From Pontibacillus marinus BH030004 = DSM 16465 (GTDB lineage Bacteria > Bacillota > Bacilli > Bacillales > BH030062): a stretch of DNA of 64,000 bases. Position 1 is the stretch's first letter; every line of letters starts with the position of its first letter. The position numbers and the translations under genes were made by a program. The stretch is taken from assembly GCF_000425225.1 (NCBI RefSeq), contig NZ_KE384334.1, forward strand, positions 30,117-94,116. Direction: 5' to 3'. Below the pieces are notes generated by a model. That model saw only the letters and a program-made list of their open reading frames with translations, made no database searches and was not told where the DNA came from. This document shows, piece by piece, positions 18,136 through 26,348 of this stretch.

Positions 18136-19152
18136 TTAAAACTTCCCCTCCCTTTCTTGGAAATGGGTAGGTTTGTCAATTACTTCCCCATCATTTTCAA
18201 TCCACCCTGCTGTCCATTCAATCATTTCGCGAATTGTAACGCTTGGATATCCAAATAGCTTATGAGCTTTTGATGCATTACTCAATAAAGCAGTGTTTTG
18301 CTCTTTTCCGATTATATAAGGTTTTGTATTAAATAACTCTCCAAATCTTTCAGCAGCCCATCGAATGGACATCGTTTCAGGACCTGTGACATTAAGTGTT
18401 TCTGGCGGTGAGCTACAATACAGTAAAGAACGAATGGCCATTTCATTGGCATCCCCTTGCCAAATGACATTCGCATGGCCCATCGTTACGTCAACAGGTT
18501 TTCCTTCTTTGACGGCTTTTGCAATTTCAAGTAGGACCCCATAACGAAGATCGATTGCATAGTTCAAACGGAAATGAAGTTGTGGAATGTTATATTTGTG
18601 TGAGAAATAGGTAAATACACGTTCACGACCAAGGCACGACTGAGCATACTCGCCAACTGGACCTGTGGGATGTTCTTCTGATACTCCTCCGTTGACGACC
18701 GGAGAAAGAGGATAGACATTTCCAGTTGAAAACGATACAATACGAGAGTTTTTAAATCTCTCTGCAACACGACCAGGTAAATAAGCATTCATCGCCCATG
18801 TAAAATGTTCATTCCCCGTAGTTCCGAATTTATGTCCCACCATATATATGATATTTTTCACATCAGGCAATTCTTTTAGCTGCTGGTCGTCCATTAGGTC
18901 CGCAGCAATTGTCTCAATGCCACACCCTTCAAGTTCTCGTTGAAGTGAACCTTTAGAGAATCTAGACACAGCATAGATCCTCTTTGGGTTTTGAGATGCA
19001 TTTACTGCATTTTTAGCAAGTTTGGCTAAGGTAGGACCCATTTTCCCTCCTACGCCTAATATCATGATATCTCCATCAAGTAAGGACAGATCTCGTATTA
19101 AACTGACAGATGGTTCACACATTTTTTGCTCTAAATCAAGAATGTTATTCAC
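18136..19152 (-). CDS. NAD-dependent epimerase/dehydratase family protein
   Basis: 338 residues. A leader of ~28 residues precedes the Rossmann strand IMILGVGGKMGPTLAKLAK with a GxGGxxG nucleotide loop. Later regions match extended SDR proteins (NIIYMVGHKFG, SFSTGNVYPL), and TLNVTGPETMS lies near the C-terminus. The usual YxxxK is represented by EYAQSCLGRE, where the lysine is not obvious, so catalytic competence is uncertain. It is the first gene of a two-gene unit with the aldolase, suggesting joint turnover of a sugar-acid intermediate. Confidence 0.75.
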   Translation of the reverse strand: MNNILDLEQKMCEPSVSLIRDLSLLDGDIMILGVGGKMGPTLAKLAKNAVNASQNPKRIYAVSRFSKGSLQRELEGCGIETIAADLMDDQQLKELPDVKNIIYMVGHKFGTTGNEHFTWAMNAYLPGRVAERFKNSRIVSFSTGNVYPLSPVVNGGVSEEHPTGPVGEYAQSCLGRERVFTYFSHKYNIPQLHFRLNYAIDLRYGVLLEIAKAVKEGKPVDVTMGHANVIWQGDANEMAIRSLLYCSSPPETLNVTGPETMSIRWAAERFGELFNTKPYIIGKEQNTALLSNASKAHKLFGYPSVTIREMIEWTAGWIENDGEVIDKPTHFQEREGKF

Positions 19153-19268
19153 TATATTAGCCCCCTCCTATCCCATTTACCTTCATCTTATGGGAAGGAT
19201 TGAAGGGGAACAATGTCTTTAATAGGACCTTAATTCTTAATGGAGTTTCTTGTTGTATTAAACTTCAT

Positions 19269-19299
19269 AAAAAAAACACGCATCCAATCGGAAACGTGT
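19269..19299 (-). terminator. Intrinsic terminator after the riboswitch-controlled gene
   Basis: On the minus strand ACACG and CGTGT flank an inner TCC-GATT-GGA hairpin and are followed by eight T residues. It starts nine bases after the stop codon of the Gly/Trp-rich protein gene, making that gene monocistronic. Confidence 0.75.
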
Positions 19300-19307
19300 C
19301 TCTTGAT

Positions 19308-20048
19308 TTAAGCTTTATTGTAATGATCAGGAGATACTTGATAATCAGGATTACTAGCTTCATAGCCATCATATGTGTTTACGCTTGTGTCACCATCACC
19401 ATCTCTCCAGTATCCTTCTATCCACTGTCCATCTCTCCAATGGCCCTCAACCCAATGAGCGTCTACATGGTGTGAATTAGGATTTTCTACACTGATTGTT
19501 TCTTGTTCAACCTCTTGCATCAATGGAGTATGATTTGTGTTAGAATCAATTGCCACATTATTTGTTGGTGTTGTTACTCCATTATTACCACCTTCGTTTC
19601 CATTAACATCGACAACATCCGCTACATCCAACAAACTAACACCTAAAGCACCAATGGCAGCAGTTTTCCCTAAATCTCTTGCTCCACGTTTCCAACGTTC
19701 TGGATCATCCTCTAGTAAACCTCCACCAACTTCGCCAGCACTTTTTGTCACGCCTTTTACAGTGCCATAAACTGCTCTTCCAGTGTTTCCTGCTCCTGTG
19801 CCGATATTATGAAATCCTTCATCTATTTTCGAGTCATCCTTGGTTATCATACCTTCTCCTATGTCCCATGCACCTTGTGTAACATTCCCTAGTTGTTCTC
19901 CCATATATGTAGAAGACTTATAGATCCCTTCACCAACTTCACTTACAAACTTACTGCCTGTTACTTCTCCGACAACACCAACTGCTCCTCCTACTACACC
20001 GCCTGCTACTTGTCCAACACCTTTACCAAGATCTTTCCAAAAACTCAT
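19308..20048 (-). CDS. Gly-rich protein with C-terminal Trp repeat, under c-di-GMP riboswitch
   Basis: 246 residues of no family I can name. Residues 1-45 are glycine/valine-rich and weakly hydrophobic (GKGVGQVAGGVVGGAVGVVG). Residues 45-130 contain spaced Gly/Ala helices, and 150-195 are Asn/Thr-rich and look disordered. Residues 198-217 hold three tandem copies of a W-x-x-G-x-W pattern (HWVEGHWRDGQWIEGYWRDG). There is no classical signal peptide. The start ATG follows TAGGAGATGG. The 5' leader carries a c-di-GMP-I aptamer and a terminator, so the protein should belong to the motile-to-sessile switch, for example a surface or matrix component. That role is inference from regulation only. Confidence 0.75.
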   Translation of the reverse strand: MSFWKDLGKGVGQVAGGVVGGAVGVVGEVTGSKFVSEVGEGIYKSSTYMGEQLGNVTQGAWDIGEGMITKDDSKIDEGFHNIGTGAGNTGRAVYGTVKGVTKSAGEVGGGLLEDDPERWKRGARDLGKTAAIGALGVSLLDVADVVDVNGNEGGNNGVTTPTNNVAIDSNTNHTPLMQEVEQETISVENPNSHHVDAHWVEGHWRDGQWIEGYWRDGDGDTSVNTYDGYEASNPDYQVSPDHYNKA

Positions 20049-20107
20049 TCTGACACCATCTCCTATTATTTAATTTTAATCTTGATTAGAATATATATTT
20101 AGATAAT

Positions 20108-20137
20108 AAAAAAGCAACTCTAATATAATAGAGTTGC
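20108..20137 (-). terminator. Riboswitch expression-platform terminator
   Basis: GCAACTCTA and TAGAGTTGC form a perfect 9-bp stem with a six-base loop, followed on the minus strand by TTTTTT. It lies between the c-di-GMP aptamer and the start codon at 20048, so it interrupts the mRNA before the coding region. The 5' arm overlaps TTGGCAAC, which is complementary to the 3' strand of the aptamer. Confidence 0.88.
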
Positions 20138-20155
20138 CAAAAACGTTATTTACAC

Positions 20156-20235
20156 TTGGCAACCCGGCTATCATAGTCTACACACCTTAGATCCGTGGCT
20201 TTGCGTCCTCATTTTTCAATGAGTTTGCCTTTATC
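20156..20235 (-). ncRNA. Cyclic di-GMP-I (GEMM-I) riboswitch aptamer
   Basis: On the minus strand the sequence shows the hallmarks of the class I c-di-GMP aptamer in order. These are AAAGGCAAAC, a hairpin CTCATTGAAAAATGAG with a GAAA-type loop, the invariant GGACGCAAAGCC (20197-20208), CACGGATCTAAGG, a second hairpin, and GATAGCCGGGTTGCC. GGCAA at the 5' side and TTGCC at the 3' side form the closing P1 helix. The terminator downstream shows control at transcription. The released P1 strand can pair with the terminator arm when ligand is absent, so an OFF switch is predicted; the direction is inference. Confidence 0.92.
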
Positions 20236-20410
20236 TAATTTTCAGGTAATTATTACTAGGTATATTTTATTATAATAATAGAAAGATGGAAAGTATTTTT
20301 AGAAAAATATATCTAGATTATTTGATATTCCTCAATCTTTCCCTTATCCTATATCTACAAAAGATGTTTTTAAGATACTTGTTTTGGGTACATATTACTA
20401 AGGGCTAAAG
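20236..20410. other. AT-rich divergent promoter region
   Basis: This stretch lies between the riboswitch (minus) and the small coiled-coil gene (plus). On the minus strand it contains a TATAAT within TTATTATAATAAAATA that may serve the riboswitch transcript; no good -35 is apparent. On the plus strand TTGATA followed after about 18 bases by TCCTAT is a weak candidate. I see no other structure. Confidence 0.4.
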
Positions 20411-20425
20411 TTGGGGGAATTGTTC

Positions 20426-20626
20426 TTGAAAAAGAAACTAAGTTATGTAGAAAAAGAATTATTTGAGAGGGAATTAAACAGACTTATACAATTACGTAAG
20501 CAGATAAACGAGACCACTTCACCTTATTTACCCCAGCTCGATTCTCAAATAGATTTACTCAAAAATGTACTCGAAGAATCAGAAATGGATATAAAAATCT
20601 CATTTAATTCTTTAGAGAAACAATAA
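20426..20626 (+). CDS. Small coiled-coil protein of unknown function
   Basis: About 66 residues from a TTG at 20426 that lies seven bases behind GGGGGAA; upstream in-frame TTG codons lack spacing. The product is highly charged and helical (KELFERELNRLIQLRKQI, then LDSQIDLLKNVLEESEMD), with heptad-like leucines interrupted by TTSPYLPQ, suggesting a helical hairpin. A strong terminator follows 14 bases after the stop, supporting a real transcription unit. No family is recognised. Confidence 0.5.
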   Translation: MKKKLSYVEKELFERELNRLIQLRKQINETTSPYLPQLDSQIDLLKNVLEESEMDIKISFNSLEKQ

Positions 20627-20640
20627 GTCATATAGACTAA

Positions 20641-20678
20641 CAAGACACGTGCCTAATCGGGCACGTGTCTTGTTTTCG
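20641..20678 (+). terminator. Intrinsic terminator after the small coiled-coil gene
   Basis: CAAGACACGTGCC and GGCACGTGTCTTG form a perfect 13-bp stem with a six-base loop, followed by TTTTCG on the plus strand. Confidence 0.8.
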
Positions 20679-20693
20679 TAAAAATGCCTTCGT

Positions 20694-20751
20694 AAAAGTG
20701 CCTGACCCCCACCACTTTAACGTGTTATCACAGTGGGGGTCAGGCACTTTT
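20694..20751. repeat. 19-bp inverted repeat of the GTGCCTGACCCCC type
   Basis: AAAAGTGCCTGACCCCCAC is repeated perfectly in inverted orientation (20694-20712 and 20733-20751) around a 20-base spacer. Further partial copies (AAATGCCTTCGTAAAAGTGCC before and TTAGGCACTTTTTTAA after) flank it. The GTGCCTGACCCCC word is one I recall seeing dispersed in many Bacillaceae and clostridial genomes. Here it also would form a very stable hairpin with a T-run, able to terminate the VOC gene on the minus strand or read-through from the plus strand. Confidence 0.75.
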
Positions 20752-20763
20752 TTAGGCACTTTT

Positions 20764-21414
20764 TTAATTTTGACCTATCAATCTCGCTTTGACAGGGTCA
20801 TTTATATTAAATTCGTCTCCTAAATGAAATTTAACAGAGTTCAAACGTGTTTGTTCATCAGAACGAAAAACAAGGTTCCACTTTGGGTTTCCCATCTCGA
20901 CTCTTTCACTATTTTGCTCAGCAATATTGAGATCCAAAATGTAACGAAGAGACTTGAGATCTTTTTCACTAAACGGCAATAGGATTTCCATTGTTTTGAT
21001 AAACGTATGCTCTTCTTCTGTTACAACCTCAGTTCTTTTCTGCAATTCGATCTTAAACTTCCATGGAGTAGAAATAAAAGTTCTTCGTTCACCTTCGCTG
21101 ACTTTCCATCCTATTTCTTGTGCCTTTTCCACCGTTTGAGAGTACTCAGATTCATCAACCAAAATTCCAATATGGTCAAAGGTATCTCGTTTCCCCTGAC
21201 CAAATGTAATGTTGGTTTGTCCTTTAACCATTTGTATAATTCTAAATCGAACTTCTTCATCTCTAAAGTCTTCCCATTCCAAGGGAGGCTTAAAGGTTTG
21301 CATTTCCCCTTTATAATTCCCTACTCTTAGATTTGTTTCAAAACCTAACTCCTGATAAAACCTCTCCATCTCCTCCGGTTTATCTGTCCACCAATGATAA
21401 TGAAATAATTGCAT
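20764..21414 (-). CDS. VOC (glyoxalase/bleomycin resistance) superfamily protein
   Basis: 216 residues. MQLFHYHWWTDKPEEMERFYQELGFETNLRVG is the usual beta-alpha start of a vicinal-oxygen-chelate module, and FDHIGILVDESEYSQTVEKAQEIGWKVSEGERRTF is the matching half. A second, more diverged pair occupies the C-terminal 80 residues (KTMEILLPFSEKDLKSLRYI), as in CppA-like two-module proteins. The start has an AAGGGAG site. It is monocistronic. Enzyme activity and substrate are unknown. Confidence 0.7.
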   Translation of the reverse strand: MQLFHYHWWTDKPEEMERFYQELGFETNLRVGNYKGEMQTFKPPLEWEDFRDEEVRFRIIQMVKGQTNITFGQGKRDTFDHIGILVDESEYSQTVEKAQEIGWKVSEGERRTFISTPWKFKIELQKRTEVVTEEEHTFIKTMEILLPFSEKDLKSLRYILDLNIAEQNSERVEMGNPKWNLVFRSDEQTRLNSVKFHLGDEFNINDPVKARLIGQN

Positions 21415-21549
21415 GTAGAATCTCCCTTCACAAATTTTAATCTATTTATAAAGTACAACTCTTACTAGCTTCTTGCTTCAGGACATTGATGTAAGTTTAT
21501 TACGACTTTTGACTGAGTTGTTTCTTAAATTTAACTTACAGCACACATC

Positions 21550-21579
21550 AAAAAAGATCACCTTCAAGTGATCTTTTTT
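21550..21579. terminator. Bidirectional intrinsic terminator
   Basis: AAAAAAGATCAC and GTGATCTTTTTT form a perfect 12-bp stem around CTTCAA. It ends the minus-strand sulfur operon (yrkJ stop at 21605). Confidence 0.85.
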
Positions 21580-21604
21580 ATCCTTCAATACCTAATGGTT
21601 CTTT

Positions 21605-22387
21605 CTAGAATCCTAAAAATTCACTCCAAATTTTTATGGCTGAACCTAAAATTAAGACAGCTAGAATTCCTTGAAGTATTTTTGTATTTACTTTTTTACC
21701 AGCATTTGCACCTAGTGGTGAAGCAAGTAAACTTGCCACGATCATAATAGCGGCTGGGATATATTCCACTTGGCCGGTTGTCACTTTACCAATTGTCGCT
21801 CCAATTGATGATATAAAGGTGATTGCTAATGAGGTTGCAATTGTCATTCTCGTTGGGATTTTCAATACAACAAGCATAATGGGCACAAGAATAAATGCCC
21901 CAGCCGCTCCTACAATTCCGGCACCAATTCCTACTATAAAAGCTAAAATTGCAGCTAACCACTTGTTAAAAGTCACTTCGTCAAGTGGAATATCGTCTTG
22001 GCCCTTACTCGGAATAAACATCATTATAGCTGCAATCGTAGCTAATCCTCCATAAACTAGGTTTACTGCATCCTCAGACATTAACATTGATCCATATCCT
22101 CCAATAAAGCTTCCCGCTAAAATACTAATTCCCATATAAATAATTAGCGTTTTATTTAAATATCCACCTTTACGATAAGCCCAAACGCCACCAATTGTTG
22201 CAAAAAATACTTGAACTGCACTAATTCCAGACACCTCATGAGCAGTAAAAGCCGTAAAACCAAGGAGAGGAGGAATATATAAAAGCATTGGATATTTTAT
22301 AATTGATCCACCGATTCCAACCATTCCAGATACAAATGATCCAGCAAATCCGATAAGGAAAATGGTTAGTAGAAACATGAAGTCCAC
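21605..22387 (-). CDS. yrkJ: TauE/SafE (TSUP) family sulfur-compound transporter, YrkJ-like
   Basis: 260 residues with about eight membrane helices. Two half-repeats are visible, each with a glycine-rich segment ([21 protein letters not shown] and [20 protein letters not shown]), typical of TSUP anion transporters. The start is a GTG at 22387, eight bases behind GGAGG. It is the last gene of a yrkF-yrkE-yrkH-yrkJ set that parallels the B. subtilis yrk cluster, so it probably exports sulfite, thiosulfate or another product of persulfide oxidation. The transported ion is inferred from family and context. Confidence 0.85.
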   Translation of the reverse strand: MDFMFLLTIFLIGFAGSFVSGMVGIGGSIIKYPMLLYIPPLLGFTAFTAHEVSGISAVQVFFATIGGVWAYRKGGYLNKTLIIYMGISILAGSFIGGYGSMLMSEDAVNLVYGGLATIAAIMMFIPSKGQDDIPLDEVTFNKWLAAILAFIVGIGAGIVGAAGAFILVPIMLVVLKIPTRMTIATSLAITFISSIGATIGKVTTGQVEYIPAAIMIVASLLASPLGANAGKKVNTKILQGILAVLILGSAIKIWSEFLGF

Positions 22388-22467
22388 CTATTACTCCTCC
22401 TTTAAACAATGAAGGGTACGTTAAGTACCCTTCAATTTAATTCATATTACACCAATTACTTTATTAA

Positions 22468-23598
22468 CTATTCTCGAATGGCACAGCGATTTGGACCAAT
22501 TTCCATTTCTCTTTGTTCTTCATCATCAGGGTTCTGTTTACCCATATTTGTCTTACGAATATTTTCATAAGAGTTTGGCTGTGGTGGTAAATTGTCTGTA
22601 ACTGCACTTCTAAATTCACTTTCATCTTGAATGTTTAAGCCATGATTTTCTTTGAATAAAACACCTAATTTTTCAGACACACTACCATCTTCATTCATTT
22701 CCTTGATCCCCATGTAATGAGCAGGAAGGACAAGTAAATCATCAGCAAGCTCTTTGTAACGTTCATAAAGGGTGTTTCTTAAATCTCCTACCCAATCCTC
22801 TGCTTTTCCTGCTAAATCTGGGCGTCCAATAGAATCAATAAATAAAATATCTCCGGTCATTAAATATTGATCATCTACAATAAATGACGTGCTTCCAATC
22901 GTATGACCAGGAGAGTATATGGCTTTAATTGTTACATCGCCAACGTTTACTTCATCCCCATCTTGAATAGGGGAATAATCAAATGTAACTTCACCAGCAT
23001 CTTTAGGTGGCAGATAGTACGTAGCTCCCGTTTTATCTGCAAGCCTTTTCCCGCCTGAAATATGGTCAGCATGCAAGTGCGTATCAAGCACATGCTTAAT
23101 CTTAATATTGTGTTGATTGATAAACTCATCATATTGCTCAATCATCCGGTTTGTATCGATAATTGCAGCTTCACCATTGGATTCGATGATATAAGACAAG
23201 CACCCTTTACCAATACGAACAAATTGGTGAAGACTACCACCTGATACATCTCCAATTTTAATGGGTTCTAGATGTTCACTATAGGCTTTCATGCCACCTT
23301 CAATCGAATAAACGTTATCATACCCTTCTTCTGCAATTTGTTCAGCAACAAACTGAGAGGAGCCACCTTTAGCACAAATCACATAAATCGGTTCATCTTT
23401 GGGTATTTTATCCATTATCGGATCGATACCTTCCATTAAATCGAAATAGGGTTGATTAATGATTTCAACCGTTTCTCCCTCTACCTTCCAATCATCAAAA
23501 TCATCCGTGTTTCGCACGTCTAAAATAAATACACGTTCACCATTTAAAATTTTCTTAGTGATTTCTTTGACAGATATCCCTTTAACATCTGCACTCAT
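22468..23598 (-). CDS. yrkH: Rhodanese/metallo-beta-lactamase fusion, persulfide dioxygenase-like (YrkH)
   Basis: About 376 residues. The N-terminal rhodanese domain (1-115) has its active-site cysteine in VICAKGGSS. The metallo-beta-lactamase domain (~120-340) shows the iron-binding [24 protein letters not shown] and [10 protein letters not shown] motifs of ETHE1-type persulfide dioxygenases. A short C-terminal tail ends in [11 protein letters not shown]. The ATG at 23598 is preferred, ten bases from AAAGG; the GTG at 23607 touches the ribosome binding site. It should oxidise protein- or thiol-bound persulfide to sulfite, fed by the rhodanese domain. Domain order is rhodanese first, opposite to staphylococcal CstB. 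Confidence 0.87.
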   Translation of the reverse strand: MSADVKGISVKEITKKILNGERVFILDVRNTDDFDDWKVEGETVEIINQPYFDLMEGIDPIMDKIPKDEPIYVICAKGGSSQFVAEQIAEEGYDNVYSIEGGMKAYSEHLEPIKIGDVSGGSLHQFVRIGKGCLSYIIESNGEAAIIDTNRMIEQYDEFINQHNIKIKHVLDTHLHADHISGGKRLADKTGATYYLPPKDAGEVTFDYSPIQDGDEVNVGDVTIKAIYSPGHTIGSTSFIVDDQYLMTGDILFIDSIGRPDLAGKAEDWVGDLRNTLYERYKELADDLLVLPAHYMGIKEMNEDGSVSEKLGVLFKENHGLNIQDESEFRSAVTDNLPPQPNSYENIRKTNMGKQNPDDEEQREMEIGPNRCAIRE

Positions 23599-23616
23599 AA
23601 CATTCACACCTTTTCT

Positions 23617-24006
23617 TTAAAAAGTTAGAGTTACATTTGCATCTTTAGCAAAATTTAAAAATGATGCCGCCCCACCTACATCAATTCCTTCTACAAAATG
23701 CTCTTTCTCTAAACTCATGACATCCATAGTCATTTGACAAGCGATCATCTTAACATCCATTTCCTGTGCCATACCTAACAACTCTTCTACCGGTGGTACA
23801 TTCGCCTTTTTAAACCCTTCTTGATAATGCTCAGTTCCGGCAGGCATCGGTAATTGCTTATGAGCTTCTTTATGAATAAGATTTAGTCCTTCAAATGTAA
23901 AGAAAACCCCTACCTCAGCATCTGATGCAGCAGCTGCAGTTGCAATATTTAAAACTTTATAGGCATCAAACATTCCACCATTTGCGGCGATAATAGCTAC
24001 TTTCAT
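23617..24006 (-). CDS. yrkE: DsrE/DsrF-like sulfur carrier protein (YrkE)
   Basis: 129 residues of the DsrE/F-like family. It begins MKVAIIAANGGMFDAYKVLN, has AEVGVFFTFEGLNLI, and holds the conserved cysteine in KMIACQMTMDVMSL, the residue that carries persulfide sulfur in this family. A strong AAGGAGG precedes the ATG. It sits between the TusA-rhodanese and rhodanese-MBL genes, consistent with relaying sulfane sulfur between them in the cytoplasm. It is shorter than B. subtilis YrkE (about 160 as I recall). Confidence 0.85.
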   Translation of the reverse strand: MKVAIIAANGGMFDAYKVLNIATAAAASDAEVGVFFTFEGLNLIHKEAHKQLPMPAGTEHYQEGFKKANVPPVEELLGMAQEMDVKMIACQMTMDVMSLEKEHFVEGIDVGGAASFLNFAKDANVTLTF

Positions 24007-24018
24007 GTGAATTCCTCC

Positions 24019-24591
24019 TTATTGTTTTGTGTTCATTGGACCTTTCCAGTCTTTCATTCCGGGCACAACATTCTTAACATTTCCAAAGCCTTTTTCTGTT
24101 AATTTCTGTGCTGCTAAATCACTTCTATTTCCTGTCCGACACACGATATTCAACTCATCGTTCTTCTCTAATTCTTCAAATCGATTTTCGAGTTCATCTA
24201 ACGGAATATTAACTGCACCGGGAATATGACCAAAAGCATACTCGGCAGGCTCACGTACATCCAAGATCTGTACTTCCTCATTTCCTTCAACTTTAGCCAA
24301 TAAGTCATCTAAACTTAAAATATCTTCATGCTTAGTCTCAGCTTTTTCTTCATCAGCACTCGCTTTTCGTAAATAATGTTTGAGAACTTCATCATGTTCT
24401 TTTGTTCCTAAGTATTGATGTCCTGTACTCTCAGCCCATGCTTTGATATCCGCAGTTGAGCCTTTATCTGTTGCCTGGATTTCCATCACTTGTCCAGGTT
24501 CAAGGTTTTGAATTTCTTTTTTTGTTTTCACAATTGGCATTGGGCATGCTAGCCCTTTGGCATCCAATTGTTTATTAACGGTTACCTCCAC
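24019..24591 (-). CDS. yrkF: TusA-rhodanese fusion sulfur carrier (YrkF)
   Basis: 190 residues. The N-terminal TusA domain (1-75) has the sulfur-carrying Cys16 in LACPMP. The C-terminal rhodanese (~95-188) has Cys151 in IVCRTGNRS and the EPAEYAFGHIPGAVNIPL structural motif. The start is a GTG at 24591, 11 bases from AGGAGGT. It is the first gene of the sulfur operon. It likely accepts sulfur from thiosulfate or persulfides and passes it along the DsrE-like partner to the dioxygenase. Confidence 0.87.
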   Translation of the reverse strand: MEVTVNKQLDAKGLACPMPIVKTKKEIQNLEPGQVMEIQATDKGSTADIKAWAESTGHQYLGTKEHDEVLKHYLRKASADEEKAETKHEDILSLDDLLAKVEGNEEVQILDVREPAEYAFGHIPGAVNIPLDELENRFEELEKNDELNIVCRTGNRSDLAAQKLTEKGFGNVKNVVPGMKDWKGPMNTKQ

Positions 24592-24666
24592 AAAAATAAA
24601 TACCTCCTTTTTGGGTTATTATTTAGCAACCTCTCCATTTCATTCTGGTTAATGGAAACAAGAGAT

Positions 24667-24699
24667 AAAAAAAGACACACGTTCAAAAATGAACGTGTG
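24667..24699 (-). terminator. Intrinsic terminator after the luciferase-like gene
   Basis: CACACGTTCA and TGAACGTGTG pair perfectly over ten bases with a four-base loop; the minus strand continues with TTTTTTT. It separates the LLM oxidoreductase from the sulfur operon. Confidence 0.85.
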
Positions 24700-24720
24700 C
24701 CATTATTATTTTTCAAAGCT

Positions 24721-25722
24721 TCATTTCCCATCCACAACTTCTTTCAAAATCTCATAAGACCGTTTCTGCTTATCACGGTCATATATATAAGAGACAGCCA
24801 TAATTTCATCGACATTATACTTTTCTTGAAAAGAAGTTAACTGTTCACGAATCGTGTTTTTACTACCTTTTAATGTCATACTAGACATCGTTGAGGCAGC
24901 TTGTTTCTCGGTTGGTCTCCAAATCTTGTCCATATCTTCTACTGGAGGACTTAAAGGATTTTGCGTACCGCGTATGACATTCAGAAAGAACTGCTGCATG
25001 GTTGTTTCTTCCCTGTCTGCTTCTTCATCACTCTCAGCGGCGATGACATTAAGACCTACGATCACATAAGGTTCATCCAAGTATTCGGATGGCTCGAAAC
25101 GATCACGGTAAATTGCTAAAGCTTCTTCCATATGAGCTGGCGCAAAGTGGGACGCAAACGCATAAGGTAAGCCTAGTTTTGCTGCTAATCGAGCTGAATC
25201 AGTCGAGGAACCAAGGATATAAATTGGAACATTCGTTCCTACACCAGGGTGTGCTTTCACATAATCTTGAACCTCTTTCTCTCCGAAGAATTTTTGTAAA
25301 GTCTCCACATCCTGAGGAAAGGAATAAACCGTATTACTCTGTGATCTTCTAAGAGCACTTGCTGTTAATTGGTCTGTACCCGGAGCTCGTCCAAGTCCTA
25401 AATCAACACGATTTGGATAGATCGTTTCCATTGTTCCAAATTGCTCGGCTACGACTAATGGAGAATGGTTAGGGAGCATTACCCCGCCTGATCCCACACG
25501 AATTTTCTTTGTATGCTCTAATGTATGCTTTATTAAAATGGAAGTCGCAGAGCTTACTAGCGTAGAAGTATTATGATGCTCTGCAATCCAATAGCGAATA
25601 TAACCCATCTTTTCAGTAGCTTGTGCTAAATCAACCATAGCCTCTATAGCTTCAGAAGAGCCCTCTCCTTCACGAATCGGAACTAGGTTGAGAACGGATA
25701 ATGGTATTTGTATAGTAGACAT
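24721..25722 (-). CDS. LLM-class flavin-dependent oxidoreductase
   Basis: 333 residues with the bacterial luciferase-like TIM barrel. IPLSVLNLVPIREG at the N-terminus, YWIAEHHNTSTL, VGSGGVMLPNHSPLVVAEQF and DLGLGRAPGTDQ are characteristic of the single-subunit MsnO8/YceB-like group. These use reduced flavin and oxygen, but the substrate is unknown. The ATG follows AAAGGAC. It is monocistronic. Confidence 0.88.
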   Translation of the reverse strand: MSTIQIPLSVLNLVPIREGEGSSEAIEAMVDLAQATEKMGYIRYWIAEHHNTSTLVSSATSILIKHTLEHTKKIRVGSGGVMLPNHSPLVVAEQFGTMETIYPNRVDLGLGRAPGTDQLTASALRRSQSNTVYSFPQDVETLQKFFGEKEVQDYVKAHPGVGTNVPIYILGSSTDSARLAAKLGLPYAFASHFAPAHMEEALAIYRDRFEPSEYLDEPYVIVGLNVIAAESDEEADREETTMQQFFLNVIRGTQNPLSPPVEDMDKIWRPTEKQAASTMSSMTLKGSKNTIREQLTSFQEKYNVDEIMAVSYIYDRDKQKRSYEILKEVVDGK

Positions 25723-26008
25723 TTGATTTGTCCTTTCTTGTTAAAGTTTCAAAAGCTATACTTCATAGGGTACAAAAGCATTCTAGTAAATGTAAAACTA
25801 TATGCATGAAGGTAAAGAATAAAGTCTTATTTATTGACATATGTCTTGGATACCCGGATCTGATTGCTATAAGTTTTGTTCATCTTTTTCCTTTTATGCA
25901 CGATTAGAAGCTCCGCTAATCTATGTATTTTTTTGTTAGAGGTAAACAGGCTATGTTTATGGAATAATATGTATGATGGATGATGATGTTTTGGAAGGAG
26001 AGGTGTTT

Positions 26009-26338
26009 ATGAATACTGTACTTAGAATAATGGGGATCATAGCCATAATCACAAGCATAGTAGTAGGAGTATCAACAAAATCATTCTTTGGTTGCTTATT
26101 TTGGGTCACTGGTGGAGCATGTATTGCAGTAATCTTATTTGCATTAGACATTATCATAGATAATCAAAAACATATATCTGAGCTTCTACAGCAACAATCT
26201 GTCCACACTAAAAAGCTTCGTACAGCATATAAAACATGTCCAAAATGTGGTTATGAGCATGAAGAAACACGTAAATCTTGTCCAAAATGTGGGCATAGAG
26301 AGCGTAATTTAACTATGGAGAATAAGCTGGGCTCGTAG
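26009..26338 (+). CDS. Membrane protein with C-terminal zinc ribbon
   Basis: About 109 residues from the ATG at 26009, preceded by GGAAGGAGAGG; a longer frame starting at 25973 lacks a ribosome binding site. Two membrane helices (roughly residues 5-25 and 28-52) lead to a short cytoplasmic helix. A four-cysteine zinc ribbon follows: CPKCGYEHEETRKSCPKCGH. The family is not recognised. A zinc ribbon tethered to the membrane could serve protein-protein contact. An unusual 20-bp periodic array begins ten bases after its stop codon. Confidence 0.7.
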   Translation: MNTVLRIMGIIAIITSIVVGVSTKSFFGCLFWVTGGACIAVILFALDIIIDNQKHISELLQQQSVHTKKLRTAYKTCPKCGYEHEETRKSCPKCGHRERNLTMENKLGS

Positions 26339-26348
26339 CTCTTTTCAT

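Noticed and set aside
20694..20751. Phage attachment site or IS end
   Set aside because: No integrase or transposase and no flanking direct repeat are present; it fits a dispersed small repeat or terminator better.
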